This document shows positions 14,358 to 21,174 of a stretch of DNA of 32,149 nucleotides, piece after piece (within the stretch, counting starts at the first letter, position 1; every line of letters begins with the position of its first letter). The notes beneath the pieces are model-generated. The model did not search any database, had not been told where the DNA came from, and was given only the letters and a program-made list of their open reading frames with translations. This stretch comes from Deltaproteobacteria bacterium RBG_16_49_23 (GTDB lineage Bacteria > Desulfobacterota > BSN033 > UBA1163). The stretch is taken from positions 1 to 32,149 of the forward strand of contig MGQQ01000054.1 in assembly GCA_001798855.1 (NCBI GenBank). Reading direction: 5' to 3'. A program made the position numbers and the translations under genes.

Positions 14358-14567
14358 GGATCCCTCAATAATTACCGGGGGAAGATCGTGACCACATATG
14401 AATCCGATAATGTCTCCGTCTACTACATAGACAAACGCGAGTCCCGCCGCTGCCTCAAACCCACGCTCCAGAACGTCATCTCGCCAGTCCTCTTGCCAGA
14501 AACCGGGTTCGGCCTTCATAAGGGCTCTGATTGCGGGGATGTCGTTGTGTTTTGCTTCTCTTATCAT
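14358..14567 (-). pseudogene. GNAT acetyltransferase fragment truncated at the tRNA 3' end
   Basis: The N-terminal ~69 residues of a GNAT-family N-acetyltransferase (MIREAKHNDIPAIRALMK ... VYVVDGDIIGFICGHDLPP) are followed, with no stop, by antisense tRNA sequence that reads as GDLNPGPTDYESVALPLSYA. This is the familiar false peptide of a tRNA read backwards. The acetyl-CoA-binding Q/RxxGxG/A loop and the C-terminal half are missing, so the product cannot be active. The M shown fits GNAT N-termini; a TTG at 14582 is another possible start. Confidence 0.75.
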
Positions 14568-14635
14568 CTCTAAATCATTCAACGCTGTGGCTCACCTGAG
14601 CCGGGTTTATTGGCGATCCGCTATCAATTACTCTT

Positions 14636-14827
14636 TCAGGCACAGGTAAGAAGCTTGGAATAAGCGCATTTGTTGTCTGGCTTGCATCCCAAACAAGCAA
14701 GTTCTGGAGTTGGAAAATTCAAGTCTCTTAGGCCGAGGCAAACCCATAATTCCTTAACTTTCTCTAAATCAGTTGCGTTTCTATTCTGGGTGGCTATATG
14801 AGTCTTCTTGAGCATATCCGTATACAC
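14636..14827 (-). pseudogene. DUF3795-like Cys-rich fragment
   Basis: A 63-codon frame with HIATQNRNATDLEKVKELW, ACLGCKPDNKC and a terminal TCA. This resembles the middle of DUF3795 proteins (a YIATQNxD segment followed by CxGC and a Cys-rich end). The family's N-terminal CGxxCxxC part is absent: the frame stays open upstream of the GTG but shows no family similarity. The C-terminal cysteines are also cut short. It is probably a remnant. The match is from memory of the family pattern, so confidence is limited. Confidence 0.4.
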
Positions 14828-14888
14828 CTTTTTGGAAAAACTGGCAAGTGAAAATTTCAGAAGAGGGGGGGTGATTCAGAAAGGAGGG

Positions 14889-15578
14889 CTAACGAATAGA
14901 CGGGCCGCCGAGTTTACGATGTCGGCTGGATTGGCAAGTTAGCCCCAGAGCTTGTCTGCCCCGGCGAGAAAAAATCGGAGGAGTAATAAGCCTTCGTATC
15001 CACTTAGAAATGGATAGACCCGCACGAATCTCCTGCGATGTTTTCCACCGTTGATACCTTTTCTCAAACTCCAACAATTGAGGACAGGTCCCCTTAAAGC
15101 CTATTCCTACCACTGTACGTGGAAAGTTCTCTCTTCCAACATACCCGATGAATGAGTGAGCGAACGGCTTCAGAAGAGACCTAAAGGCTTCTGGAGTAAA
15201 ACGCCAATAATCGTAAGGATGGGCATGGATGGGGAAATCCATCACGCTACTGATTATAACAATTCCATTCGGCTCCAGAACGCGATGAATTTCCCCTAAT
15301 GCCCTATGGGGATACTCCACATGCTCGAGAGTATCCAGACATAGTACCGTGCCAACACATCCCGCAGGCAGGTCTATGTCATGAAGGTCCAGTACCTTAT
15401 CGACGCCCGGACCCTCACGCATGTCAGCGCCTATGTATTTCTTTGCGGGAAAGAATGGGCGAAGATCAGCGAACTCTTCCTGCCCGGCAACCTGCAACGC
15501 TCCAAACTCGTAAATAGGCTCTTTGATCGGAACCGTATTAGCCACAATAGATATGAATTCCTTGATAGCCTTTCTCAT
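14889..15578 (-). CDS. Class I SAM-dependent methyltransferase
   Basis: 229 aa. The fold order fits Methyltransf_11: an acidic strand end in KYIGADMREGPGVD (motif I/II region; the usual GxGxG is replaced by EFGALQVAG), VLDLHDIDLP, then VLCLDTLEHVEYPHRALGEI (motif for strand 4 and its helix), HRVLEPNGIVIIS (strand 5), and a HPYDYWRFTPEAF segment common in this methyltransferase group. Such enzymes often sit in surface-polysaccharide or natural-product loci, but no partner gene is present here. A GAGAGG site precedes the ATG. It lies beside tRNA-Thr and two gene fragments, so it may be cargo of an old integration. The substrate is unknown. Confidence 0.75.
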   Translation of the reverse strand: MRKAIKEFISIVANTVPIKEPIYEFGALQVAGQEEFADLRPFFPAKKYIGADMREGPGVDKVLDLHDIDLPAGCVGTVLCLDTLEHVEYPHRALGEIHRVLEPNGIVIISSVMDFPIHAHPYDYWRFTPEAFRSLLKPFAHSFIGYVGRENFPRTVVGIGFKGTCPQLLEFEKRYQRWKTSQEIRAGLSISKWIRRLITPPIFSRRGRQALGLTCQSSRHRKLGGPSIR

Positions 15579-16001
15579 CGGCCTGCCTCTCTTTTGGTGA
15601 AGGGCTAACTTTACTTTTTATACCACTTTCACATTTTCGTAAACCTTAAACTACCAAAAGTTCTCTTCTTCTCAAACAGGCTCAAATCTCTTGCTATTTT
15701 TCCAGAAAAGATCGTTTTTACAAATATTATACGGAATCGAGTTATTTTCAGAAGGGATTATGCATAGGGGAGGTATATCCCCATTGTCATTTCCTGTTGT
15801 AATATATATCTTTTCCTAAAAATAGAGAAGGGAATTTTTCATGGAAGAAATGATAACAAAGGATTTGAACTATCCAAAATGCGGGACAAGTAATTTCAAA
15901 CAGTGACATACATAAGATTCCGCTGATTGACTTAGGCTTGAATTTGGGATACTTAGAATCATAACAGAAAGTTAGGGAAAGACAGACCACTGGAGATTAT
16001 C
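15579..16001. other. Gene-free A/T-rich spacer with a 21-codon zinc-ribbon-like remnant
   Basis: No supported full gene. On the plus strand a 21-codon frame (15841-15906) has a good AGAAGGGA site and ends NYPKCGTSNFKQ, which looks like the start of a CPKCGSxNFK zinc ribbon with the first Cys changed to Tyr. It stops at once and is best read as a remnant. A minus-strand 67-codon frame (15787-15990) has no family features. No terminator or repeat seen elsewhere in the window is present here. Confidence 0.4.
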
Positions 16002-16445
16002 ATGAAAAAATTGATCGGGTTTTCCGCCCTTTGCACCTTCTTAATTTTACTCCCCCTCTCTGCCCGGTCGGAAGGAATCAAATGGTTTTCTTATAAGGAT
16101 GGGTTGAAAAGGGCGAAGGCGGAGAACAAGAAGGTTTTCCTTAATTTTCATGCGGAGTGGTGAGCTTTCTGCAAGAAGATGGAGGAGGAGTCCTTCACTC
16201 AACCCGAAATCGTCAAGTTTTTAACCACAAACTTTATCCCCATTCGAGTCGATGTAGATAAAGAGAAGAAGATTGCTTCCACCTATCACGTGAGGGGCCT
16301 TCCTGTATCCTGGTTCCTTGAGCCGGATGGTAGAAAGATCACAACCATCCCAGGGTATGTGAATCCCGATCTCTTTCAAGTCATCCTTAAATATATTACC
16401 TCAGAAAGTTATAAGAAAATGACCCTGAAAGAATTCATGAAGTAA
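16002..16445 (+). CDS. Probable selenoprotein: exported thioredoxin-like protein, Sec (UGA) at residue 54
   Basis: The ATG at 16002 (GGAG 7 bases upstream) opens a frame with a signal peptide (MKKLIGFSALCTFLILLPLS). It continues through a single in-frame TGA (16161-16163) to TAA at 16443, giving 147 residues. Around the TGA the protein reads FLNFHAEW-U-AFCKKMEEE. Relatives in the thioredoxin_7/DsbD-C-like group have WCxxCKKM here, so the TGA falls exactly on the first catalytic cysteine, making a UxxC redox site. Downstream coding stays intact, including the cis-proline segment GLPVSWFLEPDG. A SECIS-like hairpin lies at 16180-16197. Ordinary gene callers would start at 16179 and miss the active site. 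A periplasmic thiol-disulfide role is expected. The alternative is a nonsense mutation of TGT/TGC, which would not explain the hairpin. Confidence 0.8.
16180..16197 (+). promoter_or_regulatory. Bacterial SECIS-like stem-loop
   Basis: The stem TGGAGGA/TCCTTCA has 7 pairs with one G-U and a GGAG apical loop (16187-16190). There are 23 nt between the UGA and the loop. Bacterial SECIS elements are known for an apical loop with G in its first two positions, about 16-37 nt after the UGA, on a short stem within the coding region; this hairpin meets each point. Confidence 0.7.
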
Positions 16446-16455
16446 TATTGGATTA

Positions 16456-16626
16456 CTACCTCGTTTCCCTTGGCCCCCCCATCCATTGGAATGTTTCTGC
16501 CCCTTCCTTTGTTGAAAAGAAGGCGCCGCATTTGGGGCATTTGATGGGGGTATCTTGTGATGCGGTTGCGCATCCGAAAACGATGAACAGCATCCCTAAG
16601 ATTAAAACCGTTATCCATTTTCTCAT
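16456..16626 (-). CDS. Small lipoprotein with a CPxCG zinc-ribbon half-site
   Basis: 56 codons, too short for most gene callers. ATG at 16626 with an AAGGAG site 7 bases upstream. The N-terminus MRKWITVLILGMLFIVFGC is a compact lipoprotein signal with C19 as the lipid anchor. The mature part begins ATASQDTPIKCPKCG (C30, C33) and ends in an aromatic tail (FQWMGGPRETR). The single CPxCG could pair with a second copy to hold a metal or act in redox chemistry. It converges on the probable selenoprotein (10 bp between stops). No family is recognised. Confidence 0.6.
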   Translation of the reverse strand: MRKWITVLILGMLFIVFGCATASQDTPIKCPKCGAFFSTKEGAETFQWMGGPRETR

Positions 16627-16687
16627 ATCGGTTCTCCTTATTGAATATAAGTGTCAGTGTCGGTGTTAGTGTCAGTCATTAGAAAAA

Positions 16688-18208
16688 TTAGTGGGGAGAT
16701 TCATCCACCTTCGCTCTTCCGTAAGTTTCAGTCAATTCAAGGAGCAGTTCCGCATGGGAAGAAGTCAACTGGTCCGGCAGCAGTCGCCACTCCCAATTTC
16801 CGGATAGAGTGGCGGGACGGTTCATCCTCGCCTCCTCTCCCAGCCCCAGGAGATCTTGCGCAGGGATCACGACCGTATTGGCCACCGACATCATCCCAAG
16901 GCGAATGAGTTCAACCGGCGCCTGACCGGAGGAAACCTCTTTTCCCAAATATCGGAATATTCTTTTTTTCTCCTGCGGAGTGATCTCGTTTTCAAACCAT
17001 CCCTTCACTGTGTTATTGTCATGGGTGCCTGTATAGACAACGGTGTTGGGCGGGAAATTGTGGGGCAAGTAGGGGTGGGCCGGTTGATTTTCACCAAAAG
17101 CAAATTGAAGGATACGCATGCCCGGGAAACCGAACCTATTCATCACCTTTTTCACATCGGGTGTAATGACTCCCAGGTCCTCCGCAATAAAAGAGTGAAC
17201 CGGAAATCGTTGAAGAAGGGCTTCGAAGAAATTGACTGCAGGAGCTTCTACCCATCTGCCATGGAGAGCTGTCGGCTCCGAGGAAGGGAGCTCCCAGAAG
17301 GCGACAAAACCCCTGAAATGGTCGAGACGCAGAATGTTAAAAAGGTTGAGGTTATGTGAAATGCGGTGAAGCCACCACCTGTAATTCGTCTTCTGGAGTC
17401 TATCCCAGCGAAAGGTCGGGTTTCCCCAGAGCTGGCCTGTCTTGCTGAAGTAGTCAGGAGGGACGCCGGCAACCCCCAGGGGTTTCTTGTCCTTATCCAG
17501 GTTGAAGATTTCGGATTGGGCCCATACGTCGGCGCTGTCATGATTGACATAGATTGGGATATCCCCGATGAACTGAATCCCTTTCAGATTGCAGTAGCTC
17601 TTCAAAGCCGACCACTGTTTGAAAAAGAGATACTGGCAGAACTTTTCCTGCTCCATTTCCACCCGAAGGTCTTTCCTGATCCTCTCAAGGGATTCCGGAT
17701 TTCTTTCCCTCAGATCCTTTTCCCACTCTCCCCATGTTTTTCCTTGAAAATGTTTTTTCGTCACAAAAAACAGGGTAAAATCTTCGAGCCACCCTTCATT
17801 CTTTTTACAGAATGTTTCGAAAGCGCCTCTCTCTTTTCCCCCTGTTTTAAAAGAGTCGTAGGCGCGGCGGAGCAACCCCGATTTATAGGGGATCACAGAA
17901 GCATAGTCACAACGTCCGGCTGGAAACGAAGGCGTTTCTCCGATATCCTCTTTTTTAAGAAGACCGGACTCCATGAGAAGCTCGGGACTGATGAGGAGGG
18001 GATTGCCTGCAAAAGCAGAAGGGGCGCTGTAAGGAGAATTTCCACAGGCCTGGTCCGTTGGGTTGAAAGGCAGGACCTGCCAGTAACTCTGTTTTGTCTG
18101 GGCCAAGAAGTCGGCAAAACGATAAGCAGACGGGCCCAGATCGCCGATTCCGAAAGGCGAGGGAAGCGAAGTGATATGAATGAGGATGCCACTGCCTCTT
18201 TGTGTCAT
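16688..18208 (-). CDS. malQ: 4-alpha-glucanotransferase (amylomaltase, GH77)
   Basis: 506 aa, the usual length for the short bacterial MalQ type. It moves alpha-1,4-glucan segments between maltodextrins and so handles glycogen or maltodextrin breakdown products in the cytoplasm. The N-terminus RGSGILIHITSLPSPFGIGD and the WQVLPFNPT segment are typical. Catalytic residues are D296 (nucleophile, RLDHFRGF), E343 (acid/base, FIAEDLGV) and D397 (GTHDNNT). The donor-site segment GVPPDYFSKTGQLWGNP is complete. It stands alone on the minus strand, with no glycogen gene alongside, though a phosphofructokinase lies 1 kb away. No defect is seen. Confidence 0.95.
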   Translation of the reverse strand: MTQRGSGILIHITSLPSPFGIGDLGPSAYRFADFLAQTKQSYWQVLPFNPTDQACGNSPYSAPSAFAGNPLLISPELLMESGLLKKEDIGETPSFPAGRCDYASVIPYKSGLLRRAYDSFKTGGKERGAFETFCKKNEGWLEDFTLFFVTKKHFQGKTWGEWEKDLRERNPESLERIRKDLRVEMEQEKFCQYLFFKQWSALKSYCNLKGIQFIGDIPIYVNHDSADVWAQSEIFNLDKDKKPLGVAGVPPDYFSKTGQLWGNPTFRWDRLQKTNYRWWLHRISHNLNLFNILRLDHFRGFVAFWELPSSEPTALHGRWVEAPAVNFFEALLQRFPVHSFIAEDLGVITPDVKKVMNRFGFPGMRILQFAFGENQPAHPYLPHNFPPNTVVYTGTHDNNTVKGWFENEITPQEKKRIFRYLGKEVSSGQAPVELIRLGMMSVANTVVIPAQDLLGLGEEARMNRPATLSGNWEWRLLPDQLTSSHAELLLELTETYGRAKVDESPH

Positions 18209-18251
18209 CGTTTGTAGAAAAAATTCCTATGGATATCCCCCCTCACCCCAA

Positions 18252-18307
18252 CCCTCTCCCCTGCCTTCGCCGAAACGCTTCGTGCAGGCAGGCACCAGGG
18301 GAGAGGG
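18252..18307. repeat. Palindrome interrupted by a second palindrome
   Basis: The outer arms CCCTCTCCCCT (18252-18262) and AGGGGAGAGGG (18297-18307) are exact inverse complements, preceded by CCCCTCACCCCAA as in the uninterrupted copy at 3546. The loop holds a GCCTGCCTTCGC-type imperfect palindrome (18260-18292), related to the one at 4747-4780. Confidence 0.7.
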
Positions 18308-18344
18308 GGATCATTAGTTCACATTATATCCAAACTAAAAGGAG

Positions 18345-18374
18345 TTTACCAGAGAGACTCCTATGGTGTATAAT
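18345..18374 (+). promoter_or_regulatory. Candidate promoter of the GNAT gene
   Basis: TTTACC (18345-18350), an 18-bp spacer and a perfect TATAAT (18369-18374). The transcript would begin near 18381 and run through the half-element at 18394-18457 before the start codon at 18503. Confidence 0.5.
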
Positions 18375-18393
18375 GACATCTCATTCTGGGTAA

Positions 18394-18457
18394 CACTTTA
18401 GCTGTTTGAAAAAAGGCTTTATAAAATCCCTCCCCACCTCCCTTTGCCAAAGGGAGG
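18394..18457. repeat. Left half of the TIR element with palindrome
   Basis: CACTTTAGCTGTTTGAAA (18394-18411) matches the left ends at 2865 and 20342. It is followed by the palindrome with arms CCTCCCTTTG/CAAAGGGAGG (18437-18457). The right end is missing; the GNAT gene begins instead. A longer in-frame N-terminus of that gene would be encoded by this repeat. Confidence 0.55.
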
Positions 18458-18502
18458 GGGAAAATTCCCTCTTTGAAGAAGGGAATCCCAGAGAGAAGGG
18501 CG

Positions 18503-18997
18503 ATGAAGATAAGGCCGCTGATTTCAAAAGACAGGGACAGGCTACAACGGATGGTGATCGAGACGGGCGTTTTCACCGACGAAGAGGTCGGAGTAGCCAT
18601 GGAATTAATCGACATTGTGCTCGGAGAGGAAGGCCCAAAGGATTACAGGATCGTCTGTGCGGCGGATGATCAGGATCAGCCATTGGGGTATATCTGTTAC
18701 GGTCCTATCCCGATGACCATGGGGGCTTTTGACCTTTACTGGATTGTCATTGATCCCGGAGTTCAGGGGCGAAAGATCGGATCAAAACTTTTAGATTACC
18801 TGGAAGAAGAGGTGAGGGGATTGAAGGGGAGAATGATCCTTGCCGACACGTCTTCCATCCCTTCCTATGAAAAGGCTCAGCAGTTTTACCTCAAAAAGGG
18901 ATTTCAGGAAGTGGCGAGAATTTCCGATTATTATTGGGAGGGGAATGACCGGATTACGTATTGTAAAAAGTTAGAGGTTAGAGGTTGGAGGCAATAA
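18503..18997 (+). CDS. GNAT family N-acetyltransferase
   Basis: 164 aa from the ATG at 18503 (MKIRPLISKDRDRLQRMV), which fits GNAT N-termini; a start at 18473 would add ten residues derived from a repeat and is rejected. The acetyl-CoA pyrophosphate loop is VQGRKIGSKLLDYLEEEV (Q-x-x-x-I-G-x), preceded by the DLYWIVIDP strand. The C-terminal part holds the YEKAQQFYLKKGFQEVARI segment. The acceptor substrate cannot be told from sequence. The last six or so codons (VRGWRQ) fall inside a direct repeat (18978-19089), so the original C-terminus may have been altered. Confidence 0.85.
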   Translation: MKIRPLISKDRDRLQRMVIETGVFTDEEVGVAMELIDIVLGEEGPKDYRIVCAADDQDQPLGYICYGPIPMTMGAFDLYWIVIDPGVQGRKIGSKLLDYLEEEVRGLKGRMILADTSSIPSYEKAQQFYLKKGFQEVARISDYYWEGNDRITYCKKLEVRGWRQ

Positions 18998-19089
18998 AGG
19001 ATTGGCCTCAGACAATAATAGTGACCAGTAATCAGTGATCAGGAGGTTAGAGGATGGAGGCAAAGAGGCAAAAGATATTGGCCTCAGAC
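18978..19089. repeat. Direct repeat between GNAT and phosphofructokinase genes
   Basis: TTAGAGG(T/A)TGGAGGCAA ... ATTGGCCTCAGAC occurs twice (18978-19012 and 19047-19089), the second copy with a short insertion. The first copy overlaps the end of the GNAT coding region. No function is apparent. Confidence 0.6.
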
Positions 19090-19168
19090 CTCAAGTGAAG
19101 TCCTGAAACCATATGAAGTTCAGGACGAAGTGATCCTAAAACCTCGAGCCAGGGTATGGGAGGAGACA

Positions 19169-20278
19169 ATGGAAAAAAAAAGAATCGGTGTGCTCACAGG
19201 GGGAGGGGATTGTGCGGGATTGAATCCGGCGATCAAATGGGTGGTCAAGACTGCGCTCGATGACAGGCTTCAGAGGATGAGGAAGGTCCAGCATGAGGTG
19301 ATTGGAATCCGGGATGGCTGGAAAGGACTGGTTCAACCGGAGGAAGATGGGGATCCGCCTATTTCCAGGATTTCCACACTGACCGAAGAGATGGTGAGAA
19401 CATGGGATCGCTATGGAGGGACGATCCTCGGCACTTCGAGAACGAATCCCTATGACCCCAAGAAAGATCGTTCAAGCGCCGTTCTTGAAAACCTGAAGCG
19501 ACTTCAGATCGATTATTTGATCGCCATCGGCGGTGAAGATACCCTCGGGGTGGCGAATCGACTCCATTGCGAAGGGGTGAAGGTCGTCGGGATTCCGAAG
19601 ACGATTGATAAGGACCTCTCAGGAACCGATTATACACTGGGATTTGAGACCGCTCTCAATGTGATCACCGAGGAGATCGACCGTCTTCGAACCACAGCCG
19701 GCTCCCACAGAAGGATTTTCGTGGTGGAGACGATGGGAAGGCATGCAGGCTGGCTGGCGCTGGAAGGAGGAGAGTCGAGCGGCGCCTATATCATCCTCAT
19801 CCCTGAATACGATTTCGATATGAACCGGGTGAACGAACTGCTCATGGAAGGCCATCGAAAAGGGACACGGTATGAGATTATCGTCGTAGCCGAAGGGGCA
19901 AAACCTTCCGGGCGTTCTGAAATCATCAAAGAAAATGGCGTGGATAGCTTCGGCCATAAAGCCTTGGGGGGGATTGGAGAGTTTCTTGCAAATCAGATCA
20001 CAACATCCACGGGAATCGAGACTCGAAGCATCACCCTGAGCCACCTGCAGAGGGGGGGCGCTCCCTGCGCCTATGACCGCAGGATGGGAAGGTATTTCGG
20101 GATTGCGGCCGTGGATCTCATCGCCAAAGAAGATTTCGGGAAGATGGTCAGCCTGCGCAATGGCCGGATCACGGCTGTCTCTCTGAAGGAGGCGGTAGGT
20201 AAGTTGAATCTCGTCGATGTGGAAACCCAGTATGACACGGAACGGTATAACGGAAGAAGATGCATCTTATGCTCATAA
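19169..20278 (+). CDS. pfp: 6-phosphofructokinase, probably PPi-dependent type
   Basis: 369 aa from the ATG at 19169, preceded by GGGAGGAG. Phosphorylates fructose 6-phosphate in glycolysis. The N-terminus MEKKRIGVLTGGGDCAGLNP holds the phosphate-binding GGGDCAGLN loop. At 121-125 it has GGEDT; ATP enzymes have GGDGS, and the Asp at the fourth position blocks ATP. At 143-149 it has PKTIDKD, where the Lys is the other mark of PPi or mixed-type enzymes (ATP enzymes have PGTIDND). D147 is the catalytic base. MGRHAGWLA and the HLQRGGAPCAYDR segment are also intact. PPi use would make the step reversible and ADP-independent, fitting an energy-limited anaerobe. Phosphoryl-donor choice is inferred from these two sites only. 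Confidence 0.9.
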   Translation: MEKKRIGVLTGGGDCAGLNPAIKWVVKTALDDRLQRMRKVQHEVIGIRDGWKGLVQPEEDGDPPISRISTLTEEMVRTWDRYGGTILGTSRTNPYDPKKDRSSAVLENLKRLQIDYLIAIGGEDTLGVANRLHCEGVKVVGIPKTIDKDLSGTDYTLGFETALNVITEEIDRLRTTAGSHRRIFVVETMGRHAGWLALEGGESSGAYIILIPEYDFDMNRVNELLMEGHRKGTRYEIIVVAEGAKPSGRSEIIKENGVDSFGHKALGGIGEFLANQITTSTGIETRSITLSHLQRGGAPCAYDRRMGRYFGIAAVDLIAKEDFGKMVSLRNGRITAVSLKEAVGKLNLVDVETQYDTERYNGRRCILCS

Positions 20279-20341
20279 CCCGTACGAAATTCCAAAATCC
20301 AAATATCAAAGGAATGTCAAAGTTCAAATATCGTAGCATAG

Positions 20342-20486
20342 CAATTTAGTTGTTTGAAAAAACCCTGAATAGGTCAGGCATCTCGGTACGAGTCGATTCC
20401 GACTTGCCTGACCTATTACCGCCATCCGAGGCAAGATGCCTCGGCTATTCGGTGGTGTTTATAGGGTTTTTCAAAGAGCTAAAATG
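20342..20486. mobile_element. MITE-like element with terminal inverted repeats and hairpin cargo
   Basis: The left end CAATTTAGTTGTTTGAAAAA (then ACCCT) and the right end (AGGGT) TTTTCAAAGAGCTAAAATG are inverse complements with few mismatches over about 24 bp. The interior differs completely from the element at 2865. It holds AATAGGTCAGGCA/TGCCTGACCTATT and a second hairpin CCGAGGCA/TGCCTCGG, flanked by ACCGCC..GGTGGT. It fills the gap between the phosphofructokinase and CoA-binding genes. No coding capacity. Confidence 0.65.
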
Positions 20487-20559
20487 ATACCAGATATCGA
20501 ATAAATTCGGGTTTTCTCAAAAGGAGATTTTTCCTTTGAACTTTGAAATTGGGCATTTG

Positions 20560-20970
20560 TCATTGATTTATCAACCTCTGGTGTTCTTTTTTCATGCACC
20601 GGTTCATCACCACTTTGAGGCCTGACTTCTCGGCCTCTTCTCCTGCCTTCTGATGAATCACCCCTTCCTGCATCCAGACGACCCTGGCTCCCCTCCGGAT
20701 CGCCTCTTCCACAATGGGAGCCACCTCTTCCGATTTCCGGAAGATATCAACCACATCGATTTCAATTCCTTCCGGGATCTCCATCAGGTTGGGGTAGACG
20801 TTTTCATCGAGGATCGTATCGCCATCGGGCCGGACCGGTATGATGCGGTAGCCCTTCGATTGAAGGTAGGCGGCCACAATATAACTGGGCCTGTCCTCTT
20901 TAGGTGAAATACCGACGACCGCCACTGTCTTACAATTCTTGAATATCTCTTGTAGTTCTTCGTCTTTCAT
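20560..20970 (-). CDS. CoA-binding protein (Rossmann, YccU-type)
   Basis: 136 aa, a single CoA_binding_2 domain. The N-terminal nucleotide loop is KTVAVVGISPKEDRPSYIVA, followed by GYRIIPVRPD and the family segment DVVDIFRKSEEVAPIVEEAI, then VVWMQEGVIHQKAGEEAEKSG and a C-terminal MNRCMKKEHQRL (the usual ...xRCxxxEHxRL ending). The length is standard for the family. The biochemical role is not established; it is thought to bind CoA or a similar nucleotide. It is monocistronic by layout. Confidence 0.9.
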   Translation of the reverse strand: MKDEELQEIFKNCKTVAVVGISPKEDRPSYIVAAYLQSKGYRIIPVRPDGDTILDENVYPNLMEIPEGIEIDVVDIFRKSEEVAPIVEEAIRRGARVVWMQEGVIHQKAGEEAEKSGLKVVMNRCMKKEHQRLINQ

Positions 20971-21052
20971 ACATTTCTCCTATGATATTAATGGGTCCAT
21001 AATTGAGAAGACATCTTTAAACTGCTTCGACAAATCCCCATCCCCCTCCTAA

Positions 21053-21108
21053 CCTCCCCCTTGAAGGGGGAGGAACAGAACAGTTTCCCTCCCTTTCAGG
21101 GGGAGGGG
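21053..21108. repeat. Two adjacent GC-rich palindromes
   Basis: Arms CCTCCCCCTT/AAGGGGGAGG (21053-21073) and arms CCCTCCC/GGGAGGG (21087-21108) lie between the PBP1A stop and the CoA-binding gene start, surrounded by GGTGGGGGTGGGG. No T-run supports a terminator. Confidence 0.65.
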
Positions 21109-21174
21109 AAGGGTGGGGGTGGGGTTCAGCAGATGTCCATACAATTATAGATTGAATAGGAAATACCCTGGTCT

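Noticed and set aside
14358-14382. attR-type duplicate of the tRNA 3' end elsewhere in the window
   Set aside because: I looked for a second copy of the T-arm/acceptor sequence and saw none, so the integration idea rests on the truncated gene only.
15787-15990. A 67-aa minus-strand frame in the spacer
   Set aside because: No family features, Cys/Phe/Tyr-rich composition typical of A/T-rich non-coding DNA, and no convincing RBS.
16179-16445. An 88-aa gene starting at the ATG after the TGA
   Set aside because: This ATG lies within the helix after the CxxC site of the thioredoxin fold, has no proper start context, and ignores an intact signal peptide and RBS upstream. The Sec reading explains the whole frame.
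18473-18502. N-terminal extension of the GNAT gene from 18473
   Set aside because: These codons come from the repeat region next to the palindrome; GNAT homology starts at MKIRPL (18503).
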